Positions 26,632 to 38,524 of a stretch of 64,000 bases of DNA are shown here, piece after piece; the stretch's first letter is position 1, and each line of letters starts with the position of its first letter. Origin of the DNA: Propionibacteriaceae bacterium (lineage in GTDB: Bacteria > Actinomycetota > Actinomycetes > Propionibacteriales > Propionibacteriaceae); contig WRIC01000009.1 of NCBI GenBank assembly GCA_009782915.1, positions 1 through 64,000 of the forward strand, given 5' to 3'. The notes below the pieces were generated by a model that saw nothing but the letters and a program-made list of their open reading frames with translations, had not been told where the DNA came from and searched no databases. The position numbers and the translations under genes are program-made.

Positions 26632-27845
26632 GAAACCTCCTCCAATACGCTCAACCCAGGAAGTTCCTTTCCTTCCAGATATTCCAGCGAGGCTCCCCCA
26701 CCGGTCGAAATATGACCAAACTGGGAATCGTCGTAACCAAAGGCCCTCACAGCCGCTGCGGAGTCACCCCCACCGACCACAGTGAAAGCATCACTATCCA
26801 CCAGAGCCTTTGCGACGCCTTTCGTACCATCAGCGAGAGCATCAATCTCAAAGACGCCCATGGGGCCATTCCAGAAGACAGTCTTTGCACCCGCGATCTC
26901 GGAGGCAAAAACCTCGGCTGACTTGGGACCAATGTCGCATCCTCCACGATCAGCGGGAAGATCAGTGATGTCGGCTTCAACAACATCACCAGACAGGGTA
27001 AAGGTGGAGAAATCAATGGCGTTCTCCCCCACACACAGGGCATCAACAGGCAGAAGAACCTTCTTACCCAAAGCCTCACCCTGCTGGAGATAGCCAGCGC
27101 AATCATCGATCTTTGTTTCGTCGAGAAGGGACTTTCCGACCTCATAGCCTTGGGCCTTAGCGAAGGTGTACGCCATTCCCCCACCAATGATGAGGGTGTC
27201 AGCAACCTTCAACAGGTTATCGATCACAGCAAGTTTGTCGGCAACCTTGGCGCCACCGAGGATCACCACATAGGGACGCTGCGGAGCCACAGTCAGCTTC
27301 TTGAGTACTTCAACTTCAGCTTCAACAAGGAAACCCGCGTACGCAGGAAGAAGCTTGGCCACATCATAGACCGAGGCTTGTTTGCGGTGCACGACACCGA
27401 ATCCATCAGAGACAAAGAAGTCACCCAAGGCAGCATATTTCTCCGCCAATTCGAGACGTTCACCATCATCTTTGGATGTTTCACCTGGCTCGAAGCGTAC
27501 ATTCTCCACCAGAGCCACCTGACCATTGTCCAGTCCAGCGACCGTCTCTTGGGCTGATGACCCGACCACATTAGCGGCGAGTGCGACGTCACAACCCAGC
27601 AATTCACCGAGCCTTGCTGCCACGGGAGCAAGTGAATACTTGGGATTCACTTCACCATCTGGGCGGCCCATGTGAGCCATGATCACGATCTTGGCTCCCG
27701 CTTGCTGGAGAGCGGTCAACGTGGGTAAGGCGGCACGAATGCGCCCATCATCGGTGATCTGGTCACCTTGGAGGGGAACATTGAAGTCACAACGCACAAG
27801 TGCGCGTTGACCAGCAACATCCCCAAGATCAGCAATAGATTTCAT
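26628..27845 (-). CDS. pgk: Phosphoglycerate kinase
   Basis: ATP-forming glycolytic enzyme, 405 residues, two-domain fold. RCDFNVPLQ and the [19 protein letters not shown] region bind substrate. The nucleotide-binding motif GGAKVADKL and the C-terminal GGGDSAAAV and [18 protein letters not shown] are typical. AAAGGA precedes the ATG. The gap gene ends 68 bases upstream of it, so both can be on one transcript, while tpiA overlaps its end. Confidence 0.98.
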   Translation of the reverse strand: MKSIADLGDVAGQRALVRCDFNVPLQGDQITDDGRIRAALPTLTALQQAGAKIVIMAHMGRPDGEVNPKYSLAPVAARLGELLGCDVALAANVVGSSAQETVAGLDNGQVALVENVRFEPGETSKDDGERLELAEKYAALGDFFVSDGFGVVHRKQASVYDVAKLLPAYAGFLVEAEVEVLKKLTVAPQRPYVVILGGAKVADKLAVIDNLLKVADTLIIGGGMAYTFAKAQGYEVGKSLLDETKIDDCAGYLQQGEALGKKVLLPVDALCVGENAIDFSTFTLSGDVVEADITDLPADRGGCDIGPKSAEVFASEIAGAKTVFWNGPMGVFEIDALADGTKGVAKALVDSDAFTVVGGGDSAAAVRAFGYDDSQFGHISTGGGASLEYLEGKELPGLSVLEEVS

Positions 27846-27913
27846 GACGATTCCTTTCTATGCACGCAGGTACGTGATGGGCCGAGGACCCACCACGAAC
27901 CAGCGCGATTATC

Positions 27914-28975
<1,062 letters not shown>

Positions 28976-29038
28976 CTACTGTGAAAAGGGCCGAATGGGC
29001 AGAGAAAAATCCCACCAGTTTGGACCAATCTGTTTCGA

Positions 29039-30016
29039 TCAATCGTCGTCGAGACTCAAACCCATGTCTGTGGATTCGAGACCCAGCTCTTGGGCTTTTT
29101 TGTCTGCCAAGGCCAGAAGTCTTCTGATTCGCCCAGCGATAGCATCTTTGGTTAAAGGTGGTTCGTGCAGAGCGCCCAGCTCTTCAAGGGAGGCCTGTTG
29201 GTTGTCGATGCGCAGACACCCTGCAGCCCGAAGGTGCTCGGGAACCTCGTCACCGAGTATCTCGAAGGCCCGAGAAACACGGGCAGAGGCTGTCACAGCT
29301 GCCCGAGCAGAGCGACGCAAATTAGCATCATCAAAATTTGCCAAACGATTGGCTGAAGCGCGTACCTCACGGCGAAGACGACGATCCTCCCACACTAGGC
29401 GGGTCTCGTGAGCGCCCATCTTGGTGAGCATGATCGCAATCGATTCACCGTCGCGGATGACCACCCGCTCTAAACCACGTACCTCGCGAACCTTGGCCGA
29501 CACTCCCAGACGCCGAGCAGCCCCCACCAGGGCCATCGCGGCTTCTTGACCGGGGGCAGTGACCTCCATGGCCATGGATCGACCCGGTTCGGTTAAGCAA
29601 CCATGGGCGAGGAAGGCACCCCTCCAGGCGGCCACAGCATCACACATTGCTCCGCCCACGATCCCGGCAGGCAACCCTCGAACCGGGCGCCCTTGGGCGT
29701 CAATGAGACCGGTGAGACGAGCAATAGCTGGCCCATCTTTCACCAGGCGCACCAGGTATCTAGTTCCCCGGCGAAGCCCTGAGCCTCGAACAGTGATCAG
29801 ATCTGAACTGAGACCAAAAACATCGGTCATGGCCACACGCAACCGGCGGGCAGCAGCTCCAGTATCGAACTCGGCTTCCACCATAATGTTTCCACCACCG
29901 GTGATGTGGAGCCCGCCGGCATACCTCAGCATGGTCGCTATCTCAGCACGACGGCAACAATGCTTCACTATGGGAAGGACGGCAAGTTCTGCCTTCACAT
30001 CCTGGGTTAATGCCAT
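29039..30016 (-). CDS. whiA: WhiA sporulation/division transcription factor
   Basis: WhiA family protein, 325 residues. The N-terminal part is a degenerate homing-endonuclease fold (LAGLIDADG-like) with the family start [10 protein letters not shown] and the [18 protein letters not shown] region. The C-terminal HTH includes [26 protein letters not shown] in overall sequence. In Streptomyces WhiA works with WhiB in sporulation-specific division. Non-sporulating relatives also keep it, with roles in division or metabolism. GGAG precedes the ATG. It is downstream of yvcK and rapZ in the conserved rapZ-yvcK-whiA cluster. Confidence 0.95.
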   Translation of the reverse strand: MALTQDVKAELAVLPIVKHCCRRAEIATMLRYAGGLHITGGGNIMVEAEFDTGAAARRLRVAMTDVFGLSSDLITVRGSGLRRGTRYLVRLVKDGPAIARLTGLIDAQGRPVRGLPAGIVGGAMCDAVAAWRGAFLAHGCLTEPGRSMAMEVTAPGQEAAMALVGAARRLGVSAKVREVRGLERVVIRDGESIAIMLTKMGAHETRLVWEDRRLRREVRASANRLANFDDANLRRSARAAVTASARVSRAFEILGDEVPEHLRAAGCLRIDNQQASLEELGALHEPPLTKDAIAGRIRRLLALADKKAQELGLESTDMGLSLDDD

Positions 30017-30040
30017 GAATCACTCCAGATCAGGTGTTGG

Positions 30041-30976
30041 TCATAATTCCATCACATGAGCGAGGATAGCAGCAACCAGGAAGGGATCATGACGAGGCGA
30101 ACCATCGTGCATGGCCACTGGAGCAATCAGCAACTGTCCAGCCATGGCTTTCACAGCAGTAGAAAGCGAGGGATCTTGGGCGAAACTTGGGTCGGCGATC
30201 ACCGTATTGAGGGTGAGTTCTGGGCAGTGCTCCGCCAAAATTTCGATATGTCGAGAAGGGCTGAATCCACTGGTCTCCCCTGCTGGCAGAAGATTCAACA
30301 GGCAGATTCTCTTGGCGGGGGATTCAAGGATCGCTGCGACCAGTTCGGGGACAAGCAGATGGGGAACCACAGAAGTGAACCATGAACCCGGTCCGAAGAC
30401 CAGATAATCGGCATCGAGGATGCTTGCCACAGCTTCTGGACAGGCAGGAGGGTTTTTCGGCGTGAGACGTATGTTGAGAACCTCTCCTTCACTCAAAGCA
30501 ATGTTGGCTTGTCCTGTCACCACGGTGGTCGATGTGGGGTTATCGTGGTCTAAACCAGCAACATCGGCAGAAATCACCAGGGGAAGGGATGACATGGGCA
30601 GAACCCTGCCTTGGGCCTCCAGGAGCTTACCCACCTGATCGAGCCCATGAACAGGATCAGGGTCGCGCTGCCACAGAGCTGAGATGAGCAGGTTGCCCAC
30701 TGCATGGCCCGCTAGTGGGCCTTCCCCACCGAAACGAGTCTGAAACACATCCGCCCAGAGTCGCCCTTCAGGGTTGTCACCTGTGAGAGCTGCTAGAGCC
30801 ATGCGAAGATCGCCAGGGGGAAGACAATCAAATTCATCACGAAGGCGCCCCGATGATCCCCCATCATCAGCGACAGTGACCACCGCTGTGAGTTGATCGG
30901 TCAACCTTTTGAGTGCTTTGAGAGTGGCCGCTAAACCATGACCACCTCCGAAGGCCACCACCTTGGGTAGGGTCAT
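30041..30976 (-). CDS. yvcK: YvcK/CofD-like gluconeogenesis factor
   Basis: A protein of the YvcK (CofD-related) family, 311 residues. The nucleotide-binding N-terminus VVAFGGGHGLAATLKAL is followed by VTVADDGGSSGRLRDEF and PPGDLRMALAAL, the family's conserved block, and later VFGPGSWFTSVVPHLLV. In Bacillus and mycobacteria the protein (CuvA) links UDP-sugar levels to growth on gluconeogenic carbon and to cell shape. Its start overlaps the rapZ stop by one base. Confidence 0.93.
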   Translation of the reverse strand: MTLPKVVAFGGGHGLAATLKALKRLTDQLTAVVTVADDGGSSGRLRDEFDCLPPGDLRMALAALTGDNPEGRLWADVFQTRFGGEGPLAGHAVGNLLISALWQRDPDPVHGLDQVGKLLEAQGRVLPMSSLPLVISADVAGLDHDNPTSTTVVTGQANIALSEGEVLNIRLTPKNPPACPEAVASILDADYLVFGPGSWFTSVVPHLLVPELVAAILESPAKRICLLNLLPAGETSGFSPSRHIEILAEHCPELTLNTVIADPSFAQDPSLSTAVKAMAGQLLIAPVAMHDGSPRHDPFLVAAILAHVMEL

Positions 30977-31821
30977 TATTCTCTCCCAAGATCACGGTGC
31001 ATCACCGACACAGTGAACTGCGCCGAGCGAAGGCGACGAGCACATTCTTCAGCCATGGCCACCGATCGGTGTTTGCCACCGGTGCATCCGATAGCCAAAG
31101 TGACCAGTCTCTTTCCTTCGGCAACGTAGCCTTGGGCGGCCGTACGGAAAAGGTCCTGCAGTTGATCTTGGAATTGCCCAGCTAAAGGAGAATCCAACAC
31201 ATAGGAAGACACCGCCGTACTCAATCCTGTTTGGGGTCGAAGTTCCTCCACCCAGTGAGGGTTGGGAAGAAAACGGACGTCCATGACCATATCGGCATCA
31301 ACCGGCACGCCATTTTTGAAACCGAAACTCATCACGGTGACGCTCACGTCGCTTTGACCTTCCCCAAAAGCCGCCACCATTCGGGCAGTGAGTTGGTGAG
31401 GGGTCAACCCTGATGTATCGATCACCAGATCCGCTGTCGCACGCAAGGTGGACATCATCCGTCTTTCTGCTTGGATTCCTTCAAGCAACGACCCCGACCC
31501 TTGCAGAGGTACGGGACGACGTGAAGACTCTTGGCGTTTGACGATCTCAGCGTCATTGGCTTCCAAGAAAACAATCTGCGGTGAACCAGCGATAGGTTCG
31601 ATCACTGAGAAGAAACTCGGGATCTGCTCAAGGTCCCCCATGGAGCGAACATCGAGAACCACACAGACATGGTCAACATTTTCCCCATGTAGGAAATCCA
31701 CCAGGGCAGGCAACATCCCCGGCGGAAGGTTGTCCACAACATACCACCCCAGGTCCTCCATGGCTTTTGCTGCCGTATGGCGACCTGCTCCGGACATACC
31801 AGTGATGATCACCAGATCCAT
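30976..31821 (-). CDS. rapZ: RapZ-family nucleotide-binding protein
   Basis: P-loop protein (RapZ/YvcJ family), 281 residues from the ATG at 31821, which has AGGAGGTG six bases before; the frame opens three codons earlier at a codon inside this ribosome binding site. The P-loop reads GMSGAGRHTA: the usual GK[ST] Lys is not present, a change also seen in actinobacterial members. Walker B region VVDNLPP. The C-terminal half has GCTGGKHRSVAMAEECARRL, the metabolite-sensing domain. In E. coli RapZ controls glmS through a small RNA; that role is not shown for actinomycetes. Confidence 0.92.
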   Translation of the reverse strand: MDLVIITGMSGAGRHTAAKAMEDLGWYVVDNLPPGMLPALVDFLHGENVDHVCVVLDVRSMGDLEQIPSFFSVIEPIAGSPQIVFLEANDAEIVKRQESSRRPVPLQGSGSLLEGIQAERRMMSTLRATADLVIDTSGLTPHQLTARMVAAFGEGQSDVSVTVMSFGFKNGVPVDADMVMDVRFLPNPHWVEELRPQTGLSTAVSSYVLDSPLAGQFQDQLQDLFRTAAQGYVAEGKRLVTLAIGCTGGKHRSVAMAEECARRLRSAQFTVSVMHRDLGRE

Positions 31822-31854
31822 GAGGCTCACCTCCTGGTGGTTAGTCTAGCGTGG

Positions 31855-33828
31855 TTAATCAAGAACCTCCCCAGTGGTCATGTTAATCGCACGCGGCTTC
31901 TCACCCACCGCCTCCACCACACCTTGGGCAAGAGCTGGACCAAAACCAGGGACCTGGGCGATGTCTTCCACACTGGCGCTGCGAAGTTTCTTCAACGAAG
32001 GAAAAGCCTTCATCAGAGCCTTCCGGCGTACCTCACCCAAACCAGGAACCCCATCGAGCAGAGACTGGGTCATGGAGCGTGATCTTTTCTGGCGATGGTA
32101 GGTCACAGCGAAACGATGCGACTCATCACGTACCCTCTGGAGAAGATAGAGCGCGGGGGAACTCCGCTTCAAGATCAGCGGATACTGCTGACCTGGAATC
32201 CACACCTCTTCCAGTCGCTTAGCCAAACCAACCACCACCACCGACTCAAAACCAAGATCATCAAGAACCGTCCTCGCCACCTGTGCTTGGGGGCCAGCTC
32301 CATCAACAACAATGAGCGACGGAGCATAGGAGAATCGTCTCGCGGTTCTCGTGGTGGAATCGATGATCCCCTCAGCCCCCTGGTTGATCACCTCCTGCTC
32401 ATCACGAAGGCGGGCCATCCTCCTGGTGAGCAGCTCCTTCATCGCACCCACATCATCGGATTCCACCGTGTTGATCGTGAAATGGCGATACTCACTCTTT
32501 CTAGCTAATCCGTCTTCAAAAACCACCATCGAGCCAACCGTGTGAGTCCCTTGAATATGGGAGATGTCATATCCCTCAATCCTCAAAGGAACCTCATCCA
32601 TGGACAGAACTTGCGCTATCTCATCGAGGGCCTGATTGCGTGAGGTCAGATCACTGGCGCGCCTGGTTTTGTGAACCTCCAGAGCTTGGGCAGCATTCTT
32701 AGTAGCGGTATCCAAGAGAGTTTTCTTATCTCCACGTTTGGGTACGCGTACGACCACGGGCGAACCACGCAACTGGCTCAACAAAGTGCTCACCACCGCA
32801 GCGCTGTGGGGAAGAACTGGAACAAGAATCATTGGCGGAATCAACCTTGCCGCATCCTCCTGCACCACATCGGAGTAGATCTGCAAGAGAAAGGCCTCCA
32901 CAAGATCAGGCAGATCAGCACCGGGGTCGTCGTCCTGGTCGTGGGGGCCAGCTTGTCTTTCCGCCACCCAATTGCGTGAACTGACGATCCTTCCCGCGCG
33001 AACATGGAAAACCTGGACCCCCACCTCTAGCGGGTCAACCACCAGAGCAATCAGGTCAAGATCATCACTATCGGCCAACACCACAGTGTTTTTCTCCATC
33101 ACCCGTCGAAGGGCTTGGCTTTTATCGCGAGCAATCCCCGCCTTCTCATATTCCATAGCTTCGGCATGTTGGGCCATCTCTTGATCGAGCTGGTCGAGGA
33201 ATGCCGAGGTTTTTCCAGAAATTGCCGTACAGAAATCAGTGACCAGTTGACGATGATCCTCTTGGGTGATTCTCCCCACACAAGGAGCCGAACACTTGTT
33301 GATATGGGCGAGAAGACAAGGACGCCCACTGGAGCGCGCTGAGCGGAAAACCCCATTCGAACACGACCTCATGGGAAAGACACCCAGCAGAGCATCGATC
33401 GAGTCCCGGATCGCCCACGCATGAGCGAAAGGACCGAAATAACGCCAGGGTTTCTTCTTGGTTCCACGCCCCACAAAGACACGGGGATAGTCCTCATTCC
33501 AGGTCACACACAACCAGGGATATGACTTGTCGTCACGGTATTTCACATTGAACCGGGGCTCGTACTGCTTGATCCAGGTGTATTCCAGTTGGAGGGCTTC
33601 CAGTTCATTGCGGACGATCGTCCACTCCACACTGGAAGCAGACGTCACCATGCGCTGGGTTCGAGGATGCAAGGAAGCAAGATCAGAAAAATATGAGGTC
33701 AACCGTGAGCGCAGCGAATTGGCTTTCCCCACATAGATGATGCGCCCTTGGTCATCGATGAAACGATAGACCCCTGCTACGGTGGGAATCTCGGATGTCG
33801 CTGGTCGCCACACTGCTGGGTCACTCAT
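31855..33828 (-). CDS. uvrC: Excinuclease ABC subunit C
   Basis: Nuclease subunit of nucleotide excision repair, 657 residues. Domains in order: GIY-YIG nuclease (about 15-95, [21 protein letters not shown]), a Cys-rich segment ([15 protein letters not shown]), the UVR motif that binds UvrB (about 205-240), the RNase H-like endonuclease ([21 protein letters not shown]) and two helix-hairpin-helix motifs at the end ([13 protein letters not shown] and [12 protein letters not shown]). Its start overlaps the uvrA stop by four bases. Confidence 0.97.
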   Translation of the reverse strand: MSDPAVWRPATSEIPTVAGVYRFIDDQGRIIYVGKANSLRSRLTSYFSDLASLHPRTQRMVTSASSVEWTIVRNELEALQLEYTWIKQYEPRFNVKYRDDKSYPWLCVTWNEDYPRVFVGRGTKKKPWRYFGPFAHAWAIRDSIDALLGVFPMRSCSNGVFRSARSSGRPCLLAHINKCSAPCVGRITQEDHRQLVTDFCTAISGKTSAFLDQLDQEMAQHAEAMEYEKAGIARDKSQALRRVMEKNTVVLADSDDLDLIALVVDPLEVGVQVFHVRAGRIVSSRNWVAERQAGPHDQDDDPGADLPDLVEAFLLQIYSDVVQEDAARLIPPMILVPVLPHSAAVVSTLLSQLRGSPVVVRVPKRGDKKTLLDTATKNAAQALEVHKTRRASDLTSRNQALDEIAQVLSMDEVPLRIEGYDISHIQGTHTVGSMVVFEDGLARKSEYRHFTINTVESDDVGAMKELLTRRMARLRDEQEVINQGAEGIIDSTTRTARRFSYAPSLIVVDGAGPQAQVARTVLDDLGFESVVVVGLAKRLEEVWIPGQQYPLILKRSSPALYLLQRVRDESHRFAVTYHRQKRSRSMTQSLLDGVPGLGEVRRKALMKAFPSLKKLRSASVEDIAQVPGFGPALAQGVVEAVGEKPRAINMTTGEVLD

Positions 33829-36662
33829 GGAGAAACCTGGGGGGAAACGATGCGGGCAAGATAATGTCCAGTGTAGGAATCCTGGCAGGTTGCCACCTGC
33901 TCCGGTGTCCCAACGGCGACAACAAAACCACCTCGGGAACCTCCCTCAGGACCCAAATCGATCACCCAATCAGCGGTTTTGATCACATCAATATTGTGCT
34001 CGATCACCACCACCGTGTTGCCTTGCTCCACGAGGCGATCAAGCACAATGAGCAGTTTGCGAATATCCTCGAAATGAAGCCCAGTGGTGGGTTCGTCGAG
34101 AACATACATTGTTTTGCCGGTGGATCTCTTCTGCAATTCTGAAGCCAGTTTCACTCGCTGGGCCTCACCCCCCGACAGAGTTGTCGCTGATTGGCCAAGT
34201 CGAACATAGCCGAGGCCCACCTCAACAAGGGTGTTGAGATGGCGCGCAATCGCGGGGATCGCACCAAAGAACTCGGCTGCTTCTTCGATAGGCATCGATA
34301 ACACTTCAGCAATAGTTTTGTTCTTGTAGTGAACCTCCAGGGTCTCCCGGTTATATCTGGCCCCATGGCAGACCTCACAGGGAACATAGACATCAGGCAG
34401 GAAGTTCATTTCAATCTTGATCGTCCCATCCCCCATGCAGTTCTCGCAGCGACCACCTTTGACATTAAAAGAGAAACGCCCGGGCTGATACCCGCGTACC
34501 TTTGCCTCAGTGGTTTGAGAAAACAGGGCCCGAATCTTGTCAAAGACCCCAGTGTAGGTGGCAGGGTTCGACCGGGGGGTACGCCCGATCGGTGACTGAT
34601 CCACATGGATGATCTTGTCGATCTCTTCGGCACCCTCGATTCGTTTGTGGCGGCCGGGAACAGCTTTCACACTATAGATTCTCTTTGCTAACCCCCGATA
34701 GAGAATCGAATTGACCAGCGATGATTTCCCTGAACCCGACACCCCAGTAACGGCGATGAGCAAACCCAAAGGGAAGGCAACATCAATATCTTGGAGGTTG
34801 TTTTCTCTCGCACCCACCACCACGACTTCCTTGGCTCCGCGTTGACGTCTCACAGCGGGCAGGGGAATGGATCGACGCCCAGCAAGATAAGCGCCAGTGA
34901 GTGATTCTTCGGTTTCCAGCAACTCTTGAACGGGCCCCGACACCACCACCTGTCCCCCATGTTCCCCAGCCCCAGGTCCAATATCAACCACCCAGTCGGC
35001 GGTACGAATAGTGTCCTCATCATGCTCGACCACAATCAAGGTGTTCCCCAGATTCCGCAGGCGTACGAGGGTGTCGATCAGGCGATGATTATCGCGCTGG
35101 TGGAGCCCAATACTGGGTTCATCGAGCACATAGAGCACCCCCATGAGCCCCGACCCTATCTGGGTGGCCAACCGAATCCGCTGAGCCTCACCACCGGAGA
35201 GTGTTCCCGTGGGGCGAGAAAGAGTCAGATAATCCAACCCCACATCCACCAGGAACCTCAGTCGCTCCCGAATCTCCTTGGTGACCCTTTCGGCGATCGT
35301 GGCATCACGAGCTGACAAGGAAAGACTATCCACATAATCCAGGCAGTCCACAATACTCATGGAGGTGACCTCGTGAATATTCTTTCCCCCCACGCTCACA
35401 GCTAGACTCGCGGGTTTCAGTCGAGCCCCCTGACAGGCAGCGCAGGGAATCTCCTGCATATAGGAAGCATATCTTTCACGGGCTGTGTCTGTTTCTGCTT
35501 CCTGATGGCGTCGACGAATATGGGGAATCACACCCTCGTACTTGGCTGAGAAAGTCCGGGTTCGTCCAAACCGATTCCTATGTTTGACATAGACCGGGTC
35601 ACCCACGCCATAGAGGATCACCCGGCGAGCCTCCTCACCTAGTTGCACCCAAGGAGTGGACATCGAGAATCCCTCAGATGCGGCCAACGACTTCAAGACA
35701 TGCTGGTAGTAACGACCTATCGCTGGTGTGGCCCACACCGAGATGGCGTTGCGTTCCAAGGAGAGTCCATCATCGGGAACCACCAGTTCAGGATCCACCT
35801 CCATGGTGGTGCCCAACCCCGAGCAGTGTGCGCAGGCACCCCAGGGGCCATTGAACGAGAATTGCCGAGGTTCGAGTTCATCAATCAATATATCGTGGCC
35901 TGAGGGGCAGGCCATCTTCTCAGAGAACCTCTTCTCGGTGCCCTCATCAACCAGTTCAATGCTCACCACCCCATGAGCTAGCTTGAGCGCAGTTTCAACA
36001 GAGTCAGTGATTCTCTGCTTGGCTTCAGGTTTGACCTGAAGACGATCCACAATCACGTCAAGATCATGTTTCTTTTGTTTGTCTAGGGTAGGAGGCTCGC
36101 TGAGAGGATAAACCTCACTATCAACTCTAATTCTGGCGTAGCCACTGGCAGCTAACTCAGTGAAAACATCGCGGAACTCCCCCTTGCGACCAGTGATCAT
36201 CGGGGCAAGGACCTGGAAGCGAGTTCCCGGATCCATCTCCAATATCCGATCAACAATCTGTTGAGGGGTCTGGCGGGAAATAGGCTGGGCGCACTGCGGG
36301 CAGTGAGGAACACCAATGCGAGCATAAAGAAGCCTGAAATAGTCATAAACCTCAGTGATCGTACCCACCGTCGAGCGAGGATTCTTGGAGGTTGATTTCT
36401 GGTCAATAGACACCGCTGGAGACAGCCCCTCAATGAAATCCACATCCGGCTTATCCATCTGCCCGATGAACATCCGTGCGTAGGCACTCAGCGACTCCAC
36501 GTACCTGCGTTGTCCCTCAGCGAAAATCGTATCGAACGCCAAAGAAGACTTCCCTGATCCACTGAGCCCGGTGAAAACAATCAGAGAATCACGGGGTATG
36601 TCGATAGAGATATTGGCGAGGTTATGCTCCCTTGCCCCTTTGACGATGAGCCGATTATGCAC
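33825..36662 (-). CDS. uvrA: Excinuclease ABC subunit A
   Basis: Damage-recognition ATPase of nucleotide excision repair, 945 residues. First Walker [17 protein letters not shown] near residue 33, second [16 protein letters not shown] near 645, with the two signatures [14 protein letters not shown] and [15 protein letters not shown]. Zinc modules at CPSGHD with CAHCSGLG, and at CENCMGDG with CEVCHGARY. The start is the GTG at 36662, with the -10 box TACACT seven bases before. It heads a long minus-strand gene run through uvrC, rapZ, yvcK and whiA to the glycolytic genes. Confidence 0.98.
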   Translation of the reverse strand: MHNRLIVKGAREHNLANISIDIPRDSLIVFTGLSGSGKSSLAFDTIFAEGQRRYVESLSAYARMFIGQMDKPDVDFIEGLSPAVSIDQKSTSKNPRSTVGTITEVYDYFRLLYARIGVPHCPQCAQPISRQTPQQIVDRILEMDPGTRFQVLAPMITGRKGEFRDVFTELAASGYARIRVDSEVYPLSEPPTLDKQKKHDLDVIVDRLQVKPEAKQRITDSVETALKLAHGVVSIELVDEGTEKRFSEKMACPSGHDILIDELEPRQFSFNGPWGACAHCSGLGTTMEVDPELVVPDDGLSLERNAISVWATPAIGRYYQHVLKSLAASEGFSMSTPWVQLGEEARRVILYGVGDPVYVKHRNRFGRTRTFSAKYEGVIPHIRRRHQEAETDTARERYASYMQEIPCAACQGARLKPASLAVSVGGKNIHEVTSMSIVDCLDYVDSLSLSARDATIAERVTKEIRERLRFLVDVGLDYLTLSRPTGTLSGGEAQRIRLATQIGSGLMGVLYVLDEPSIGLHQRDNHRLIDTLVRLRNLGNTLIVVEHDEDTIRTADWVVDIGPGAGEHGGQVVVSGPVQELLETEESLTGAYLAGRRSIPLPAVRRQRGAKEVVVVGARENNLQDIDVAFPLGLLIAVTGVSGSGKSSLVNSILYRGLAKRIYSVKAVPGRHKRIEGAEEIDKIIHVDQSPIGRTPRSNPATYTGVFDKIRALFSQTTEAKVRGYQPGRFSFNVKGGRCENCMGDGTIKIEMNFLPDVYVPCEVCHGARYNRETLEVHYKNKTIAEVLSMPIEEAAEFFGAIPAIARHLNTLVEVGLGYVRLGQSATTLSGGEAQRVKLASELQKRSTGKTMYVLDEPTTGLHFEDIRKLLIVLDRLVEQGNTVVVIEHNIDVIKTADWVIDLGPEGGSRGGFVVAVGTPEQVATCQDSYTGHYLARIVSPQVSP

Positions 36663-36669
36663 GACAGCC

Positions 36670-36675
36670 AGTGTA
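36670..36675 (-). promoter_or_regulatory. -10 box of leaderless uvrA message
   Basis: TACACT on the minus strand, seven bases before the uvrA GTG, with no ribosome binding site between. No LexA-type SOS box is recognised in the 130-base divergent spacer to 36792. Confidence 0.45.
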
Positions 36676-36792
36676 GTTCCCTACCGCCCACAACCAGCAC
36701 ACATTCGTACACGTGTCCCCTATTTGTCTTTCTTTCTCCGCTAAGTGGGATAGATGTCGCGCAGGGTCCCCCATCACCCTTAGGTTTGATTT

Positions 36793-37503
36793 GTGCCGTT
36801 CCCTCTAGACCTGGATCAGTCGCTCAATCAAGGGCGACTTGAACTCACCTCGGCAACCCAGCGTTTGCTGGGCGACACCATTGGACTCTCGCATCGCGAT
36901 TGGAGAATGGTGACCCACCTGCCGGGGTGGACCCGCGCCCACATTGCCACCCATCTCACCCACCACGCTCAATGCATGACCACGACACTCACTCAACTGG
37001 GGAAACAGCCAGTCACGTGGAATTGTGAACTCACCGACAAAGACTTGTGGGTGGGAGCTCAGCGCAGCCCCCTGGAATTAACTGAGGATCTTGATCAATC
37101 CTCAGCGGAATTAGCCAGAGCCCTCGACCCTCTCAGCAACACCAACTGGGACTCAACAGTGATCACCTCGGTGGGTGAGATTCCATCAAGTGCTCTGATC
37201 CTCGATCGGCTCAACGAAGTAGTCATTCACCATGTCGATCTCAACCTCAGCATTGATTTCACTGACCTGAAACCAGAACTCGTCCACCTTCTCTTGGCCT
37301 GGAATGCTGTCCGATTGAGTTCGCGGTTCACCGACAATGAGATCACCATCATGACCGATGAGGGGGACACGATGGTGGTGGGGTCAGGCGCTCCCAGGAC
37401 CGTACGCGGAAGCCAGGCGAGTCTTCTCGGTTGGATGGTCGGGCGAAAAGGGTCCTCGGCAATTCTGGGGGCCGAAGAGTTCGATCAACCACAGCTGGTT
37501 TGA
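36793..37503 (+). CDS. Mycothiol-dependent DinB-fold family enzyme
   Basis: Member of the maleylpyruvate isomerase-like, mycothiol-dependent DinB superfamily (236 residues), restricted mainly to actinomycetes. The four-helix metal-binding fold shows the metal-ligand His positions in PGWTRAHIATHLTHHA (about 38-53) and in LNEVVIHHVDLNL (about 140-152). The C-terminal half (TVRGSQASLLGWMVGRKG) fits the SCP2-like/MDMPI C-terminal region. The GTG start is supported by a TAGGTT box six bases before it. Substrate unknown; many members transfer or cleave thiol adducts. It is transcribed divergently from uvrA and converges on terC. Confidence 0.8.
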   Translation: MPFPLDLDQSLNQGRLELTSATQRLLGDTIGLSHRDWRMVTHLPGWTRAHIATHLTHHAQCMTTTLTQLGKQPVTWNCELTDKDLWVGAQRSPLELTEDLDQSSAELARALDPLSNTNWDSTVITSVGEIPSSALILDRLNEVVIHHVDLNLSIDFTDLKPELVHLLLAWNAVRLSSRFTDNEITIMTDEGDTMVVGSGAPRTVRGSQASLLGWMVGRKGSSAILGAEEFDQPQLV

Positions 37504-37509
37504 GGGTGT

Positions 37510-38469
37510 TTATCCAGCCTCATGGGGCCGGTCATGTGAGGTCTTCACAAGGCTGGCCACCGTGGTGAGTGCCAATGTGCCAATGATGACACCCAGCGAG
37601 ACCAACAAAGGAACCTCCCAGGTCACCACATGGAAATGATGCAGGGCATGCAGGATCAGTTTGACACCAATGAAAGCCAAGACAATCGACAGTCCCACCG
37701 AGAGATAGACCAGTTTCTTCAGTAGACCACCCATCAAGAAATACAATTGCCTCAGGCCCATCAGAGCAAACACATTCGCGGCAAAAACAAGGTAGGGCTC
37801 CTGGGTCAAACCAAAAACAGCAGGAATAGAGTCCAAGGCAAACAGCACATCGGTGGTTCCCAGGGCAACAACAACCAGGAACATGGGCGTCATCATGCTA
37901 GTCTCACCTGTGCGGATAGACATCTTCGTACCATGGAATTCATCGGCTAAACGAAAATGCTTCTTCACCCATCTCATGGCAGCGTTATCCCCAACCTCCT
38001 TGGGGGCATGCTGGCGGTATTCCCTGACCAAGTCGAATGCGGTGTACAGCAGAAAGGCGCCAAAGAGGAAGAAAACCCAGGTGAACCTTTCGATCACCGC
38101 AGCACCCAAGGCAATGAAGACTCCACGAAAAAACAAGGCAAGAACGATGCCCACCATCAAGGCATATTGCTGAAGTTGGCGGGGAACCTTGAGCTTGGAC
38201 ATGATGATGAGAAAGATAAAAAGGTTATCGACAGATAGTGAGTATTCAGTCAACCACCCAGCAATGAACTCACCGCCATAAACCGGCTCCCAGAAACGAC
38301 CAACAAAAACGGCGAAAAGAAGAGCGCCGGTGATGTAGATGCTGATCGCGATAGTGCATTCTTTCGTGGAAGGCTCATGTGGTTTGCGCCCAATGACAAA
38401 AACATCAAAGACCAGCACTGCAATCAAGATAGCGAATGTGAGGATCCACGTACTATCATCGACAACCAT
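37510..38469 (-). CDS. terC: TerC-family integral membrane protein
   Basis: Membrane protein of the TerC/Alx family, 319 residues with about nine hydrophobic helices. Family motifs: LTEYSLSVDNLFIFLIIM (helix with the acidic metal-binding Asp), FFRGVFIALGA, and DVLFALDSIPAVFGLT with the second Asp. Known members export manganese or help metalate secreted proteins. GAAGGG precedes the ATG. The 55-base gap from the uvrB stop leaves no room for a yybP-ykoY manganese riboswitch, so transcription may continue from uvrB. Confidence 0.9.
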   Translation of the reverse strand: MVVDDSTWILTFAILIAVLVFDVFVIGRKPHEPSTKECTIAISIYITGALLFAVFVGRFWEPVYGGEFIAGWLTEYSLSVDNLFIFLIIMSKLKVPRQLQQYALMVGIVLALFFRGVFIALGAAVIERFTWVFFLFGAFLLYTAFDLVREYRQHAPKEVGDNAAMRWVKKHFRLADEFHGTKMSIRTGETSMMTPMFLVVVALGTTDVLFALDSIPAVFGLTQEPYLVFAANVFALMGLRQLYFLMGGLLKKLVYLSVGLSIVLAFIGVKLILHALHHFHVVTWEVPLLVSLGVIIGTLALTTVASLVKTSHDRPHEAG

Positions 38470-38524
38470 AGAGACCCTTCAACACGTGAGGGTATCCATT
38501 TTACCACGCGAAGAACAAATTAAG

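Noticed and set aside
38470..38524. yybP-ykoY manganese riboswitch before terC
   Set aside because: Only 55 bases separate terC from uvrB, too short for this riboswitch, and its conserved loops are not seen.
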